DNA of 64,000 bases, taken from Amphritea balenae. GTDB lineage: Bacteria > Pseudomonadota > Gammaproteobacteria > Pseudomonadales > Balneatricaceae. Both the position numbers and the translations under genes were made by a program. Shown here one piece after another: positions 28,688 to 38,664 of the stretch. Within the stretch, counting starts at the first letter, position 1. Each line of letters begins with the position of its first letter. Under the pieces are notes generated by a model. The model did not search any database. It was not told the origin of the DNA and saw only the letters and a program-made list of their open reading frames with translations. The DNA lies in contig NZ_RQXV01000011.1 in the NCBI RefSeq assembly GCF_003858655.1, positions 1 to 64,000 of the forward strand. The letters run 5' to 3'.

Positions 28688-29830
28688 CTACCTTCTCGCC
28701 AGCCATTTAACCGGATCGCTGGCCTTTCCTTTATACCGGATTGCAAAATAGAGCCCCGGTTTTGTACTACCACCACTACTACCTATCGTTGCTACCTGAT
28801 CACCGGCAGAAACCCATTCGCCAACATCGGTTAGCAGGGTTTCGTTGTGGCCATAAAGGCTCATATAGCCGCCCCCATGATCAACAATTGTTAACAAGCC
28901 ATAACCCCGTAGCCAGTCTGAAAAAACCACCCGCCCATGGTGAACCGCTTTAACTGAACGGCCAGACCGACCAGCCACCAGAATACCTTCGTAGCCAATG
29001 CCATCACGAATATTGCCAAAGCCCCGGGTAATCTTGCCTTTTACTGGCCAGACCAAACGTCCCTTAAGCTCTCGGAAGGATCGTTCATCACCACCTATCG
29101 CAATTTTTTCAATAGAGGTTCGGATCTGGGTCAATAACGATTCAAGCCGTTTCTGATTCGCCTGCATCGTCTTCAACTGCTGACTACCACTCTTCAGCTG
29201 CCCCTCAATCGCCACCAGCACTTTTTTACGCTCCTGACGAACGCCTTCTAAGTCCTGCGATCGGGCACGCATAAGGTCACGCCGATCAAAAATATCCTGT
29301 TGTGAAGAACGGATATCCTGCTCGGTCTGGTCCAGTTTAGCCAGGTCATTACGAAACGACTTTAAACTAAGCGATAAGGTTTGATTAATACGGTCGTAGT
29401 AACTCAGCATACGTGACACCTGCTCAGGGTCTCGCTGAGTAAGCAGTAACTGCAACCGGGGCTGACTCCCGGTTTTGTATTGCTGGCGCAGCTGCGTCTC
29501 TAACTTTACCGCCTGCTTCTGCAATGAGGTCAGTAGGGGTTTGCGCTGTTTTTCTAAGCCTGACAAGCGCTTTTCAGCACCTTTTAATTGTGAATTTAAG
29601 CGCAGCAACTCACCGGCCAGTTCACCGATCATTTTATCGGTGCGACGCAGTTCTTTCTGAACAGACTTTCGCTCACCTTTAATCTCGCCCAAGGTCTGAG
29701 CCAGTTCACGAATATTCTTTTTCAGCTCATTAATCTGCCCTGTTGTCGCCTTCTCTTGCGCAGCGATTACAGTTGCCGTAGGGCTTATCAGGCCGATAGT
29801 CAGTAAAACCAGTAACAGTTTTCTCAGCAT
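28688..29830 (-). CDS. envC: Murein hydrolase activator EnvC
   Basis: A 380-residue periplasmic protein with a signal peptide (1-24), a long coiled coil (about 28-255) and a C-terminal LytM/M23 fold. The first zinc-binding residues of active M23 enzymes are missing: the position expected to be HxGxD reads EGILVAG. The fold is therefore regulatory. EnvC is recruited by FtsEX and activates the amidases AmiA/AmiB at the division site. It lies between gpmI and ctpA, conserved with E. coli gpmM-envC-yibQ. Confidence 0.94.
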   Translation of the reverse strand: MLRKLLLVLLTIGLISPTATVIAAQEKATTGQINELKKNIRELAQTLGEIKGERKSVQKELRRTDKMIGELAGELLRLNSQLKGAEKRLSGLEKQRKPLLTSLQKQAVKLETQLRQQYKTGSQPRLQLLLTQRDPEQVSRMLSYYDRINQTLSLSLKSFRNDLAKLDQTEQDIRSSQQDIFDRRDLMRARSQDLEGVRQERKKVLVAIEGQLKSGSQQLKTMQANQKRLESLLTQIRTSIEKIAIGGDERSFRELKGRLVWPVKGKITRGFGNIRDGIGYEGILVAGRSGRSVKAVHHGRVVFSDWLRGYGLLTIVDHGGGYMSLYGHNETLLTDVGEWVSAGDQVATIGSSGGSTKPGLYFAIRYKGKASDPVKWLARR

Positions 29831-29837
29831 ATATAAA

Positions 29838-29860
29838 ACGGCCGCTCAATGAGCGGCCCT
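29838..29860 (-). terminator. Weak terminator-like hairpin between gpmI and envC
   Basis: GGCCGCTCA and TGAGCGGCC (29840-29858) form a strong stem with almost no loop, followed on the minus strand by GTTTTATAT. It may attenuate transcription into envC rather than end it. Confidence 0.5.
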
Positions 29861-29873
29861 GTTCCTTTCCCTA

Positions 29874-31430
29874 TCAGACCAGCGATTGGCCGGTCATCTC
29901 TTCAGGCTGTTGCAGTCCCATCAACGCCAGCAGCGTTGGTGCCAAATCACACAAGGCACCATCTTTAAGCTGCAGTTCTGCGCGCCGCGGACCATCATAT
30001 ACCAAGGCAACCGGCCAGATAGTATGCGCTGTATGTGCCTGCCCTGTTTTAGGGTTAACCATTAACTCCACATTACCATGATCGGCAGTAATCAGTGTTT
30101 CTCCAGCTACTTTTTCCATCGCTGCCAAAACCTCGGTAATACACTGATCGATGACCTCTACCGCTTTCACTGCAGCATCAAAATTACCGGTGTGACCTAC
30201 CATATCCGGATTAGCAAAATTACAGACAATCAGATCATATTTTCCACTACCAATAGCAGCAACTAACTTTTCGGTCACCTCAGGGGCACTCATTTCTGGC
30301 TTGAGGTCATATGTCGCTACATCAGGAGATGGCACCAGAATACGATCCTCTCCGTTATATGGCTGTTCCTCACCACCATTAAAGAAGAAGGTAACATGGG
30401 CATACTTTTCAGTTTCGGCTATCCGTAGCTGTGTCTTGCCCTGCTGGGCCAGGAAATCCCCCAGACTATTGATCAGTTTTGTCGGCGGATACGCGCAGCT
30501 TGCAACAATGCTAGACGCGTATTCAGTCATCATCACGTAATCTGACAGCTTTGGCGATACACTGCGGTTAAAACCATCAAAATCTGTATCTACAAAGGCA
30601 CGGGTAATCTCACGCGCCCGATCAGGCCGGAAATTAGCACAGATAACCGTATCGCCGTCTCGTACCAAACCTTTGGGCTGACCATCTTCACCCAGAATAC
30701 TGGTTGCCTGAACAAACTCATCATTCTCATCCCGCTCATACGCATTATTTAACGCATTCAGAGCAGATGTTTCATAGCAAGGCGCCTGACCTTTCGTCAT
30801 TGCATCGTAGGCCAGTTGAACACGATCCCAGCGGTTATCCCGATCCATGGCAAAGTAACGTCCAACGATCGTAGCGATGGCACCTACACCCAGCTCAGCA
30901 AACTTAGCTTCAGCGGCTTTAATTGAAGGTTCTGCACTGCGTGGCGGCATATCCCGGCCATCAAGAATACCGTGCAGGAAAACCTGCTTAGCGCCGCGTT
31001 TTACTGCCATTTCCAGCAATGCGAACATGTGCTCTTCGTGGCTGTGTACGCCACCGGGCGATAACAAACCCGTTACATGTACAGCACCACCGGCAGCAAC
31101 CGCTTTATCAATAGCAGTGGCCAATGCCTCATTTTCAAACAATGTTCCTTCATCGACGGCTTTGCTGATACGGGTAAAGTTCTGATATACCACCCGACCA
31201 GCACCGATATTCATGTGCCCCACTTCGGAGTTACCCATCTGACCATCAGGCAGACCTACCGCCAACCCAGACGTTGCTATACGGCTATGAGGCGCATTGG
31301 CCATCAAACGATCCCAGGTGGGTGTATTGGCAGTTGCTATGGCGCTGGATTCGGTCTGTTCCACACCAAAACCATCGAGGATAATTAACGCTTTCGGAGC
31401 ACGCTGATCAGTCATAGGAGTCTTTGTCAT
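29874..31430 (-). CDS. gpmI: 2,3-bisphosphoglycerate-independent phosphoglycerate mutase
   Basis: A 518-residue Mn-dependent iPGM interconverting 3- and 2-phosphoglycerate. The catalytic Ser is in GNSEVGHMN (S68) and a metal Asp is in LILDGFG (D19). Length fits the family. It starts at 31430 with a possible alternative ATG five codons in; neither has an obvious ribosome-binding site. It leads the gpmI-envC-ctpA-yibQ group and is divergent from yibN-grxC-secB, an arrangement shared with E. coli. Confidence 0.96.
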   Translation of the reverse strand: MTKTPMTDQRAPKALIILDGFGVEQTESSAIATANTPTWDRLMANAPHSRIATSGLAVGLPDGQMGNSEVGHMNIGAGRVVYQNFTRISKAVDEGTLFENEALATAIDKAVAAGGAVHVTGLLSPGGVHSHEEHMFALLEMAVKRGAKQVFLHGILDGRDMPPRSAEPSIKAAEAKFAELGVGAIATIVGRYFAMDRDNRWDRVQLAYDAMTKGQAPCYETSALNALNNAYERDENDEFVQATSILGEDGQPKGLVRDGDTVICANFRPDRAREITRAFVDTDFDGFNRSVSPKLSDYVMMTEYASSIVASCAYPPTKLINSLGDFLAQQGKTQLRIAETEKYAHVTFFFNGGEEQPYNGEDRILVPSPDVATYDLKPEMSAPEVTEKLVAAIGSGKYDLIVCNFANPDMVGHTGNFDAAVKAVEVIDQCITEVLAAMEKVAGETLITADHGNVELMVNPKTGQAHTAHTIWPVALVYDGPRRAELQLKDGALCDLAPTLLALMGLQQPEEMTGQSLV

Positions 31431-31687
31431 TCAGAGTAATTTCAGAGGCTGTGCATTTTACTGGGAAATGATAATGATAGCGAATTCTCGCCCTATTACG
31501 CATCAGATAAAGACAGTAGGTCAATTAACCCTTGAATTGTTAATTTTTAATCCGGATTTCAGCCTCAGGTTGTTACCTGTTTTGCCTTTGCAGGGTATAC
31601 TTACCCGCTTTCAAACTATCATGCACTCCCAACTGATAGCTGACGCTATCAAAACAAGGTTGTGCGACTGGCCGGATATAAAGAACG

Positions 31688-32101
31688 ATGGAACAAGTGC
31701 TCGATTTTGCAACTAACAACTTTATGCTGGTAGCCGCCTGGGCTCTTACCCTGGCAATGCTGCTCTGGACTGAACAGATGAAAGCTGGAAAATCTGTCGG
31801 CACTCACGAAGCAACCCGCATGATCAACAAAGAAAACGCGGTCATTTTAGATATCCGTCCTAAGAAAGAGTTTGTTACCGGTCATATCACTAACGCTGTC
31901 CATATCCCGGTTACCGAACTGGATAATCGTATGACTGAACTGGAAAAGCATAAGCAGAAGCCGGTTATTGTTGTATGCAACCTGGGACAGACTGCAGGTT
32001 CTGCCAGCAAGAAACTTAAAGCCGCAGGCTTTGAAAATGTTATCCGCCTGTCTGGCGGTATGACCGAATGGCGAGCTCAGAGCCTGCCGGTTATTAAATA
32101 A
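31688..32101 (+). CDS. yibN: Membrane-anchored rhodanese-like protein YibN
   Basis: A 137-residue protein: one N-terminal membrane helix (11-27) and a rhodanese domain with the loop Cys in VVCNLGQTAG (C97). E. coli YibN of the same build associates with the Sec/YidC insertion machinery, which suits its position before secB. Rhodaneses transfer sulfane sulfur; the loop is not the classic CRxGxR, so activity is uncertain. One base separates it from grxC. Confidence 0.88.
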   Translation: MEQVLDFATNNFMLVAAWALTLAMLLWTEQMKAGKSVGTHEATRMINKENAVILDIRPKKEFVTGHITNAVHIPVTELDNRMTELEKHKQKPVIVVCNLGQTAGSASKKLKAAGFENVIRLSGGMTEWRAQSLPVIK

Positions 32102-32102
32102 G

Positions 32103-32357
32103 ATGAAAGCGATCACTATTTATAGCAACAGTTGGTGCCCTTTTTGTCGCAGAGCGAAAATGCTGCTTGATCACAAGGGCCTGACCTATAGTGAAATTAA
32201 CATCGAAGCTGAACCTGCTAAACGTCAGGAGATGATCGAGTTAAGTGGTCGCACTTCTGTCCCTCAAATTTTTATTGAAGATCTGCATATCGGCGGATGT
32301 GATGACCTTTTTGCTCTGGAACATCAAAGCAAGCTGGACCCACTGCTGAGCAGCTAA
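32103..32357 (+). CDS. grxC: Glutaredoxin 3
   Basis: An 84-residue glutaredoxin with the dithiol active site CPFC (12-15) and the TSVPQIFI cis-Pro loop, then the GSH-binding GGCDD. It reduces disulfides and glutathione-mixed disulfides in the cytoplasm. Here CPFC replaces the usual CPYC. It lies between yibN and secB as in E. coli. Confidence 0.96.
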   Translation: MKAITIYSNSWCPFCRRAKMLLDHKGLTYSEINIEAEPAKRQEMIELSGRTSVPQIFIEDLHIGGCDDLFALEHQSKLDPLLSS

Positions 32358-32383
32358 TAAATTACTAACAGGAAAATAAGATA

Positions 32384-32869
32384 ATGGCCGAGAACGAAGC
32401 AAACCAACAACAAGAGCCACAGGCGCCACAATTCGCAATTCAGCGTGTTTACCTGAAAGATGCATCTTTTGAAGCGCCTAACTCACCACAGATGTTCACT
32501 AAACAGTGGCAACCTGATGTCAACCTGGACATGAACACTGCTACATCTTCTTTGGATGAAGGTGTTTTTGAAGTGGTACTGACTCTGACCGTAACAGCTA
32601 AAAATGACAACGACACTGCATTCCTGGTCGAAGTTCAACAGGCTGGTATCTTTACTATCGCCGGTCTGGGTGAAGCTGAACTACACCATACACTCGGTGC
32701 ATTCTGCCCAAGCATTCTGTTCCCGTACGCTCGTGAAGCCGTAGACAACATGGTCAACAAAGGCAGCTTCCCTGCCCTGATGCTAGCTCCGGTTAACTTC
32801 GACGCACTATACGCACAGCAGATGCAGCAGCGCGCCCAGGAAGAAGCTGGCAACGAAGCTCAGCACTAA
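32384..32869 (+). CDS. secB: Protein-export chaperone SecB
   Basis: A 161-residue SecB with the core [20 protein letters not shown] and [11 protein letters not shown]. The tetrameric chaperone holds preproteins unfolded and passes them to SecA. The N-terminal extension is rich in Gln and Ala. AGGAAAATAAGATA precedes the ATG. It ends the yibN-grxC-secB unit, followed by a good terminator. The usual gpsA neighbour is absent. Confidence 0.97.
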   Translation: MAENEANQQQEPQAPQFAIQRVYLKDASFEAPNSPQMFTKQWQPDVNLDMNTATSSLDEGVFEVVLTLTVTAKNDNDTAFLVEVQQAGIFTIAGLGEAELHHTLGAFCPSILFPYAREAVDNMVNKGSFPALMLAPVNFDALYAQQMQQRAQEEAGNEAQH

Positions 32870-32890
32870 TCTTCAGTATTTCTGATACTT

Positions 32891-32918
32891 AAAAACCGGG
32901 CAATGTCCGGTTTTTTTT
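32891..32918 (+). terminator. Terminator after secB
   Basis: AAACCGG, a short loop and CCGGTTTTTTTT about 20 bp after the secB stop, with an eight-T run on the plus strand. Confidence 0.85.
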
Positions 32919-32940
32919 ATATACATCTGAGGGATTCTTT

Positions 32941-33447
32941 TTACTTCTCTCCACCAAACTCCAACTGCCGCCAGGCTTCATACACCATAACTGCAACCGT
33001 GTTTGAAAGGTTAAGGCTGCGGCTATCGGCTTTCATCGGCAATCGTAATCGCTGATCAGCGGGCAGCGACTCAATAACATCATTGGGCAAGCCCCGGGTT
33101 TCCGGTCCGAATAACAACACATCACCGGCACTGAATTCGACAGTCGAGTAGTTCTGACTACCTTTAGTTGTCAACGCCCAGACTTTTCCTGGATTAATCT
33201 GCTCCAGACAGCTATTCAGATCAGGATAACGACCCACCTGCGCAAACTCATGATAATCCAGTCCTGCACGACGCAGCTTCTTATTATCAAAATCAAAACC
33301 CAACGGTTCGATCAGGTGCAGTTTAAAACCGGTATTCGCGCAGAGACGGATGATATTTCCTGTATTGGGTGGAATTTCAGGCTGATACAGCACCACATGT
33401 AGCGCCCCATCAACTGGCGCAGGATCAGATTGGATTTCGTCGCTCAT
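32941..33447 (-). CDS. trmL: tRNA (cytidine/uridine-2'-O-)-methyltransferase TrmL
   Basis: A 168-residue SPOUT methyltransferase. [18 protein letters not shown] is the N-terminal motif, and [12 protein letters not shown] and [18 protein letters not shown] form the trefoil-knot SAM site. TrmL 2'-O-methylates wobble position 34 of tRNA-Leu. Family length is normal. It is convergent with secB. Confidence 0.96.
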   Translation of the reverse strand: MSDEIQSDPAPVDGALHVVLYQPEIPPNTGNIIRLCANTGFKLHLIEPLGFDFDNKKLRRAGLDYHEFAQVGRYPDLNSCLEQINPGKVWALTTKGSQNYSTVEFSAGDVLLFGPETRGLPNDVIESLPADQRLRLPMKADSRSLNLSNTVAVMVYEAWRQLEFGGEK

Positions 33448-33579
33448 ACAAATCTCTGTTTATTTTCACTGTCAGCGATTGTACCGGCTTACGCCAGACT
33501 GACAAGCTAACAAGACGTCTCCGATGCAGAAAGTACTGACTGAGCTACACTCAGAATACGCACCAGAGTGGAGAGATTA

Positions 33580-34077
33580 ATGAATTACTCGCTACGCAGC
33601 ACTCTTCTAATTAGTTTACTTATAGGCTGGCACAGCTCTCTTACTGCAGCACAATGGTATAACGAACAATTTGTTAGCTACTTTATCGCTGAAGTTAAAA
33701 TCGATGACCAGGGACCTATCAACCGACTGGCAGTAACCTGCGATCAGAATAACCGGGATAGTCTATACCTGAGGCTCGCACTTAACCGGCCGCCCCACAA
33801 CAGACGAGAGAGCTATACAATTGAATCCCGAATAGATATCGGCCAGCAAAAATTCATGGTTGATTTTGTCTACGACAATCAGCAGCACCCCTACCTCAGA
33901 TCAGCCAGCCAACTGAATTCACAGCTAATAGCAGCATTAAAGCGGGGATACCGGTTAACGTTGCAATGGCAGGAATCCAACGCAACAACTACCTTAAAAA
34001 CCAATCTGAATCGCAGCTACCGAGCTATCCGCGCAATTGAGCGAAAATGCAGCACTGAACAAACTACCAATAACTAG
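33580..34077 (+). CDS. Exported hypothetical protein
   Basis: A 165-residue protein with a clear signal peptide (about 1-24, ending SLTAA) and a mainly beta-strand-like body rich in Asn, Gln and Arg. No domain is recognised. The ATG at 33580 has GGAG seven bases upstream; a GTG four codons earlier is in frame but overlaps that site. The 3' end overlaps the convergent glnG gene by 4 bp. Predicted periplasmic; function unknown. Confidence 0.7.
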   Translation: MNYSLRSTLLISLLIGWHSSLTAAQWYNEQFVSYFIAEVKIDDQGPINRLAVTCDQNNRDSLYLRLALNRPPHNRRESYTIESRIDIGQQKFMVDFVYDNQQHPYLRSASQLNSQLIAALKRGYRLTLQWQESNATTTLKTNLNRSYRAIRAIERKCSTEQTTNN

Positions 34078-35504
34078 TCGTCAGCCGCCTCAGCATCCAG
34101 CTCCCCATCCATTCCCAGTTCTTTGATTTTACGGGTAAGGGTATTACGCCCCCAGCCCAGTAATAATGATGCATCACGGCGACGCCCTGCAGTCTGCTTC
34201 AGAGCTGCCTCTATCATTATTCTTTCAAACGCTGGCACCGCCGTATCAAGAATAGCCGAACTGCCTTGTTGTAACTGCTGCTCAGCCCAGTTACGTAACG
34301 CTTTTTCCCAGTTTGAGGTGACGACTAGCTCTTCAGATGTTTGCTCTAGCAACTCAGGTGGCAGATCGCTGACCAACACCTCCCGTCCAGACGCCATTAC
34401 CGTTAACCAGCGACAACTATTCTCTAACTGTCGTACATTTCCCTGCCAGGGCAGATTACTCAAAAAAGCCTCGGTATCAGGGTGCAGCAACTTAGCTTCT
34501 ACATTCAGCTCTTCCGCTGAAACCTGGAGAAAATGCCGGGCTAGTCGAGGAATATCTTCTCTACGCTCTGCCAGTTTAGGAATATGAATACGAATAACAT
34601 TGAGACGGTGAAACAGATCCTCTCTGAACCGCCCTTGCGTAACCAGTGACTCTAAGTCCTGATGGGTCGCGGCAATAATTCGCACATCAACTTTAACCGA
34701 CGTGTGCCCACCTACCCGGTAAAACTCACCTTCTGCCAATACACGCAACAGCCGGGTCTGGGTATCCGCCGGCATATCACCTATCTCATCAAGAAACAGC
34801 GTACCGCCATTAGCTTGCTCAAACCGCCCCGGACGCGCAGCAGCAGCGCCGGTAAAGGCGCCTTTTTCGTGACCAAAAAGTTCAGATTCTATCAGATCCT
34901 TCGGAATAGCGGCCATATTCAGCGGGATAAAGGGAGCAGCCGCACGAGGGCTATGTTGATGTAAAGCATTAGCAACCAGCTCTTTACCCGTACCGGAGTC
35001 ACCATTAATCAGAACGGTAATATTTGACTGAGACAATCGACCTATCGCCCGAAAGACCTCCTGCATTGCCGGTGCTTCACCAATAATCTCCGTCTCAGCT
35101 TCCGTGGTTTCATTGCGCTGCAACTGCTGCTCTCTGGCATGCTCGATAGCACGCATGACCAGAGAGGACGCTTCATCAATATCAAATGGTTTCGGCAGGT
35201 ACTCAAATGCCCCACCTTTATATGAGGCAACAGCACTATCAAGATCAGAATGCGCGGTCATTATGATAATAGGCAATTCTGGATGCTCTGCATTAACCCG
35301 CTCTAACATATCAAGACCACCAATACCGGGCATCCTGATATCACTGACAACCACATCCGGCACTTCGCGCTTTAACTGCAGCAACATACTGTCGGCACTT
35401 TCGAACGGAGTAACACTAACCCCCTCGCCGGACAACGCTTTATCCAGAACCCAGCGTATCGAGCGATCGTCATCAACAACCCAAACATTTGCAGGTTTAC
35501 TCAT
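34074..35504 (-). CDS. glnG: Nitrogen regulation response regulator NtrC
   Basis: A 476-residue sigma-54 activator. Receiver domain with phosphoacceptor D55 in [13 protein letters not shown]+ domain with Walker A GDSGTGKE and the sigma-54 contact motif GAFTGA; C-terminal Fis-type helix-turn-helix (about 430-465, ending [15 protein letters not shown]). Phosphorylated by NtrB under nitrogen limitation, it activates glnA and other genes. It overlaps glnL by 4 bp (ATGA). Confidence 0.97.
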   Translation of the reverse strand: MSKPANVWVVDDDRSIRWVLDKALSGEGVSVTPFESADSMLLQLKREVPDVVVSDIRMPGIGGLDMLERVNAEHPELPIIIMTAHSDLDSAVASYKGGAFEYLPKPFDIDEASSLVMRAIEHAREQQLQRNETTEAETEIIGEAPAMQEVFRAIGRLSQSNITVLINGDSGTGKELVANALHQHSPRAAAPFIPLNMAAIPKDLIESELFGHEKGAFTGAAAARPGRFEQANGGTLFLDEIGDMPADTQTRLLRVLAEGEFYRVGGHTSVKVDVRIIAATHQDLESLVTQGRFREDLFHRLNVIRIHIPKLAERREDIPRLARHFLQVSAEELNVEAKLLHPDTEAFLSNLPWQGNVRQLENSCRWLTVMASGREVLVSDLPPELLEQTSEELVVTSNWEKALRNWAEQQLQQGSSAILDTAVPAFERIMIEAALKQTAGRRRDASLLLGWGRNTLTRKIKELGMDGELDAEAADD

Positions 35505-36568
35505 TTTTGTTGCTCCAGAGGAATCAGTAATTGAAAGCAGGTATCGCCGGGCTCACTCCGACATTCGATCAGCCCCTGATGCTGAGCCAACACCGACTGA
35601 GCGATAGAAAGACCCAACCCGGTGCCTGCGGCCCGACCGGAAACCATTGGATAAAAAATCTTCTGCCGCAACTCTTCCGGAATGCCGGGTCCGTTATCAA
35701 TAATCTCAACACTGCAAACCAGACGGTGCATCTCAGCGCCTAGTGTCAAATTACGCAGCACCCGGGTACGCAACTTAATCGAAGGCGACTCCACTGCCGC
35801 TTCCTGAATCGCCTGCATTCCGTTACGTACGATATTTAAAACCGCCTGTATCAGCTGCTCCCGGTCTCCGGAAAATTCAGGCAAGCTGGGATCGTAGTCT
35901 CGTTGAAGATTGATAGCGCCCTGGGTTTCTGCACCAATAAGGCTGCACACATGCTCCAGAATTGAATGAATATTCACCTCTTCAAGCAAAGGCATCTTAT
36001 GAGGACCTAACAGGCGATCAACTAAGTTTCTCAGTCTGTCAGCCTCTTCAATAATGACCCCTGTATAGTCATGTAACGACTCATCAGGCAGTTCACGTTC
36101 CAACAACTGCGCCGCACCTCGCAATCCCCCTAAAGGGTTTTTAATTTCATGGGCCAACCCTCGCACCAGAGAGATTACCGTTTCATGGTTACTTAACAAT
36201 TCTTCTTCACGGGAGATACGTATTAGTCGGTCCCTGGGGGTCAGCTCTATCAACACCAACCTGCCATGCTTCTGTGGCAATGGGTTAACACTGTAATCAA
36301 TCGTTATTTCGTGGCCGCCCAAAGTCACCAGTTTAGCTTCACGCTTAGTGAAGGGGTGACCATTCTCTAACGCCCCCACCAAAGCATTCTGATCATCATC
36401 AACCATAAACCAGTCATGAAACGGGATCTGCTGCAAGCGTCGCGCACTGGCCTCTAAAAGCATTTCAGCCGAAGGATTCATGTACACCAACTGCAACTGA
36501 CCATCGACCAGTACCGTGGCAGTGGTCAGGTTATCAATAATATTCTTATGCAGGTCGGGTGTATTCAT
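35501..36568 (-). CDS. glnL: Nitrogen regulation sensor kinase NtrB
   Basis: A 355-residue cytoplasmic histidine kinase with an N-terminal PAS domain (about 5-115), the phosphorylated His in LAHEIKNPLGGLRGAAQLL (H140), and a HATPase domain with GTGLGLSIAQ. It phosphorylates NtrC, and PII (GlnB) turns it toward phosphatase activity when nitrogen is sufficient. There is no membrane segment. It is separated from glnA by about 258 bp that carry an NtrC-type palindrome. Confidence 0.97.
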   Translation of the reverse strand: MNTPDLHKNIIDNLTTATVLVDGQLQLVYMNPSAEMLLEASARRLQQIPFHDWFMVDDDQNALVGALENGHPFTKREAKLVTLGGHEITIDYSVNPLPQKHGRLVLIELTPRDRLIRISREEELLSNHETVISLVRGLAHEIKNPLGGLRGAAQLLERELPDESLHDYTGVIIEEADRLRNLVDRLLGPHKMPLLEEVNIHSILEHVCSLIGAETQGAINLQRDYDPSLPEFSGDREQLIQAVLNIVRNGMQAIQEAAVESPSIKLRTRVLRNLTLGAEMHRLVCSVEIIDNGPGIPEELRQKIFYPMVSGRAAGTGLGLSIAQSVLAQHQGLIECRSEPGDTCFQLLIPLEQQK

Positions 36569-36743
36569 CTGTCACTATTCACCTTATGAGACGGTCCGCT
36601 AATAATTAGCGTTAACGCTTTAACGTAATTTTGCAATAACCGAACCAACTCAGCAGTTTTTAACAGAAACCTGTAAAACCCCAAGTTCCGTACAACCTGG
36701 AGCCTTGAATTCGATCGATACTACTTACACTTATATATTTTAT

Positions 36744-36760
36744 GCACCATTAAGGTGCAT
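36744..36760. promoter_or_regulatory. NtrC-binding site upstream of glnL
   Basis: TGCACCATTAAGGTGCA is a perfect palindrome (TGCACC-N5-GGTGCA) matching the NtrC consensus. It lies between glnA and glnL. In E. coli a single NtrC site overlaps the glnL promoter and represses it, so autorepression of glnLG is likely here. A/T-rich bases (TAAAATATATAAG on the minus strand) follow directly and could hold the -10. Confidence 0.75.
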
Positions 36761-36773
36761 TGCCATTTTTTAG

Positions 36774-36805
36774 GGCAAAAAAAAACCTCCCAACAGGGAG
36801 GTTTT
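36774..36805 (-). terminator. Terminator of glnA
   Basis: AAAACCTCCC, loop AACA and GGGAGGTTTT form a ten-pair stem. On the minus strand a run of about ten T residues follows. It lies about 20 bp after the glnA stop, separating it from the glnLG unit. Confidence 0.9.
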
Positions 36806-36826
36806 CTTAATGTTTATCGCGAACGA

Positions 36827-38230
36827 TTAAACAGAGTAGTACAGATCGAATTCAACCGGGTGAGTCGTCATGCTCACACGCTCGCACTCTTCACGCTTCA
36901 GACCCAGGTACGCGTCGATCATGTCGTTGGTGAATACACCACCGGCAGTCAGGAAGTCACGATCGTTGTCCAGCGCATTCAGAGCTTCTTCGAAAGACGC
37001 TGCTACTGTAGGAATCTCCGCCGCTTCTTCAGCTGGCAGGTCATACAGATCTTTGTCTGCAGCATCGCCAGGGTGAATCTTGTTCTGGATACCGTCAAGA
37101 CCAGCCATCATCAGTGCTGCAAAGCACAAGTAAGGGTTAGCAGATGGATCAGGGAAGCGAGTCTCTACACGGTATGCCTTAGGGTTAGTTACATAAGGGA
37201 TACGGATAGAAGCTGAACGGTTACGAGCAGAGTATGCCAGCATTACCGGTGCTTCGAAGCCAGGTACCAGACGCTTGTAAGCGTTAGTAGAAGCGTTAGT
37301 CAGTGCGTTCAGTGCTTTAGCGTGCTTGATGATACCGCCGATGTAGAACAGGGCAGTTTCACTCAGGCCTGCATATGCATCGCCGTGGAAGATGTTAACG
37401 CCATCTTTAGACAGAGACATGTGAACGTGCATACCTGAACCGTTGTCACCAACGATTGGCTTAGGCATGAAGGTAGCTGTCTTGCCGTAAGCGTGAGCAA
37501 CGTTATGTACACAGTACTTCAGGATCTGAACTTCGTCTGCCTTAGCAGTCAGAGTGTTTGGACCCACACCGATTTCACACTGACCAGCAGTTGCTACTTC
37601 GTGATGGTGTACTTCGATAACCAGACCCATCGCTTCCATTGCGTCACACATAGCGCCACGCAGATCATGCAGAGAGTCAACCGGTGGTACTGGGAAGTAA
37701 CCGCCTTTAACACGTGGACGGTGACCAGTGTTACCGCCGTCAATGCTGTGGCTAGAAGCCCATGAAGCTTCCTGAGAACCGATAGAGTAGCCGCAACCAC
37801 TGATATCAGCGTGCCATTTAACTTCGTCAAATACGAAGAACTCTGGCTCAGGACCAAAAATAGCGGTATCAGCAATACCAGTGGACTTCAGGTACGCTTC
37901 AGCACGGTTAGCAACAGAACGTGGATCACGCTCATAACCCTGACCAGTTGCAGGCTCAACGATGTCACAACGAACGATGATCGTTGAATCTTCAGAGAAC
38001 GGATCCATAACAGACGCGCTGTCATCAGGCATCAGAATCATGTCAGACTCGTTAATACCTTTCCAGCCACCGATGGAAGAACCATCGAACATCTTACCTT
38101 CTTCGAAGAAATCTTCATTTACTTCGGTTGCAGGAATAGTTACGTGATGCTCTTTACCATGAGTATCGGTAAAACGCATATCTACCCAACGAACTTCATT
38201 CTCTTTGATCAGATTCATAGTCTCTGACAT
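36827..38230 (-). CDS. glnA: Glutamine synthetase, type I
   Basis: A 467-residue GSI-beta enzyme that makes glutamine from glutamate, ammonia and ATP. The core substrate motifs are present (DGSSIGGW, and [10 protein letters not shown]). The adenylylation Tyr lies in [10 protein letters not shown] near residue 395, so GlnE control is expected. Transcription is likely NtrC/sigma-54 dependent, from the promoter at 38328-38343. It is transcribed as its own unit, with the terminator at 36774-36805. Confidence 0.98.
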   Translation of the reverse strand: MSETMNLIKENEVRWVDMRFTDTHGKEHHVTIPATEVNEDFFEEGKMFDGSSIGGWKGINESDMILMPDDSASVMDPFSEDSTIIVRCDIVEPATGQGYERDPRSVANRAEAYLKSTGIADTAIFGPEPEFFVFDEVKWHADISGCGYSIGSQEASWASSHSIDGGNTGHRPRVKGGYFPVPPVDSLHDLRGAMCDAMEAMGLVIEVHHHEVATAGQCEIGVGPNTLTAKADEVQILKYCVHNVAHAYGKTATFMPKPIVGDNGSGMHVHMSLSKDGVNIFHGDAYAGLSETALFYIGGIIKHAKALNALTNASTNAYKRLVPGFEAPVMLAYSARNRSASIRIPYVTNPKAYRVETRFPDPSANPYLCFAALMMAGLDGIQNKIHPGDAADKDLYDLPAEEAAEIPTVAASFEEALNALDNDRDFLTAGGVFTNDMIDAYLGLKREECERVSMTTHPVEFDLYYSV

Positions 38231-38263
38231 TAGGCTTTCTCCACTAGATTATATTGCCAGACG

Positions 38264-38310
38264 CTTATCTATAGTTTGCTACGACTCAATAGAGCCTAAC
38301 CATAGATAAG
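38264..38310 (-). promoter_or_regulatory. Hairpin in the glnA 5' untranslated region
   Basis: On the minus strand CTTATCTATGG (38300-38310) pairs with CTATAGATAAG (38264-38274) in an 11-bp stem with one G-U pair, around a 25-base loop. It lies between the sigma-54 promoter and the glnA start, about 34 bases before the ATG. There is no T run. A role in mRNA stability or translation is possible; I do not recognise a known riboswitch in it. Confidence 0.55.
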
Positions 38311-38327
38311 GTTGTTTCGCTTTACAG

Positions 38328-38343
38328 AGCAAAGGGTGTGCCA
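38328..38343 (-). promoter_or_regulatory. Sigma-54 promoter of glnA
   Basis: Minus-strand TGGCACACCCTTTGCT fits the consensus TGGCAC-N5-TTGC(A/T) exactly. Transcription would start about 12 bases downstream, giving a leader of roughly 90 bases before the glnA ATG. The NtrC sites lie 60-130 bp upstream, the normal enhancer distance. Confidence 0.93.
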
Positions 38344-38405
38344 ACTTCTCACAAACGCCTAAACACTGAATTTAAAGCGGCCTCAAAGGTCTTTCAAGCC
38401 CAAAT

Positions 38406-38456
38406 GACGACCCAACATAGTGCACAAACAAAGCGTTGCGCACCAATATGGTGCAA
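38406..38456 (-). promoter_or_regulatory. Tandem NtrC enhancer sites of glnA
   Basis: Site 1 at 38436-38456 reads GCACCAATATGGTGC, near-perfect to the NtrC palindrome. Site 2 at 38406-38424 reads, on the minus strand, TGCACTATGTTGGG, similar to the second E. coli glnA enhancer site. Their centres are about 30 bp apart, three helical turns, which suits cooperative binding. They stand upstream of the sigma-54 promoter. Confidence 0.8.
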
Positions 38457-38664
38457 GCAGTGTCGTTATTGTTATACCTTATTATCCACCGCCTCAAAAA
38501 GGTGCCGATATCATACTCCAACAGATCCGACTTATCCTCTAAATCAGCCCCGCAAACCGGAAAAAAAACTATTTTCATCTTTATAGACACAAGAAAGCCA
38601 CCGCTGCGACTGAACTCATGTATAATGCCCGCCTTATTAAATTTGTCTGCACAGGTTCCCAGAC

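Noticed and set aside
31470-31489. A Fur-box-like stretch (GATAATGATAGCGAATTC) between gpmI and yibN
   Set aside because: Only about half of the consensus hexamers match; too weak for a claim.
31468-31716. An 82-codon frame upstream of yibN
   Set aside because: It overlaps the yibN start, has no family resemblance and lacks a ribosome-binding site.
38621-38626. TATAAT ahead of typA as a complete promoter
   Set aside because: No acceptable -35 at 16-18 bp; noted only within the typA entry.
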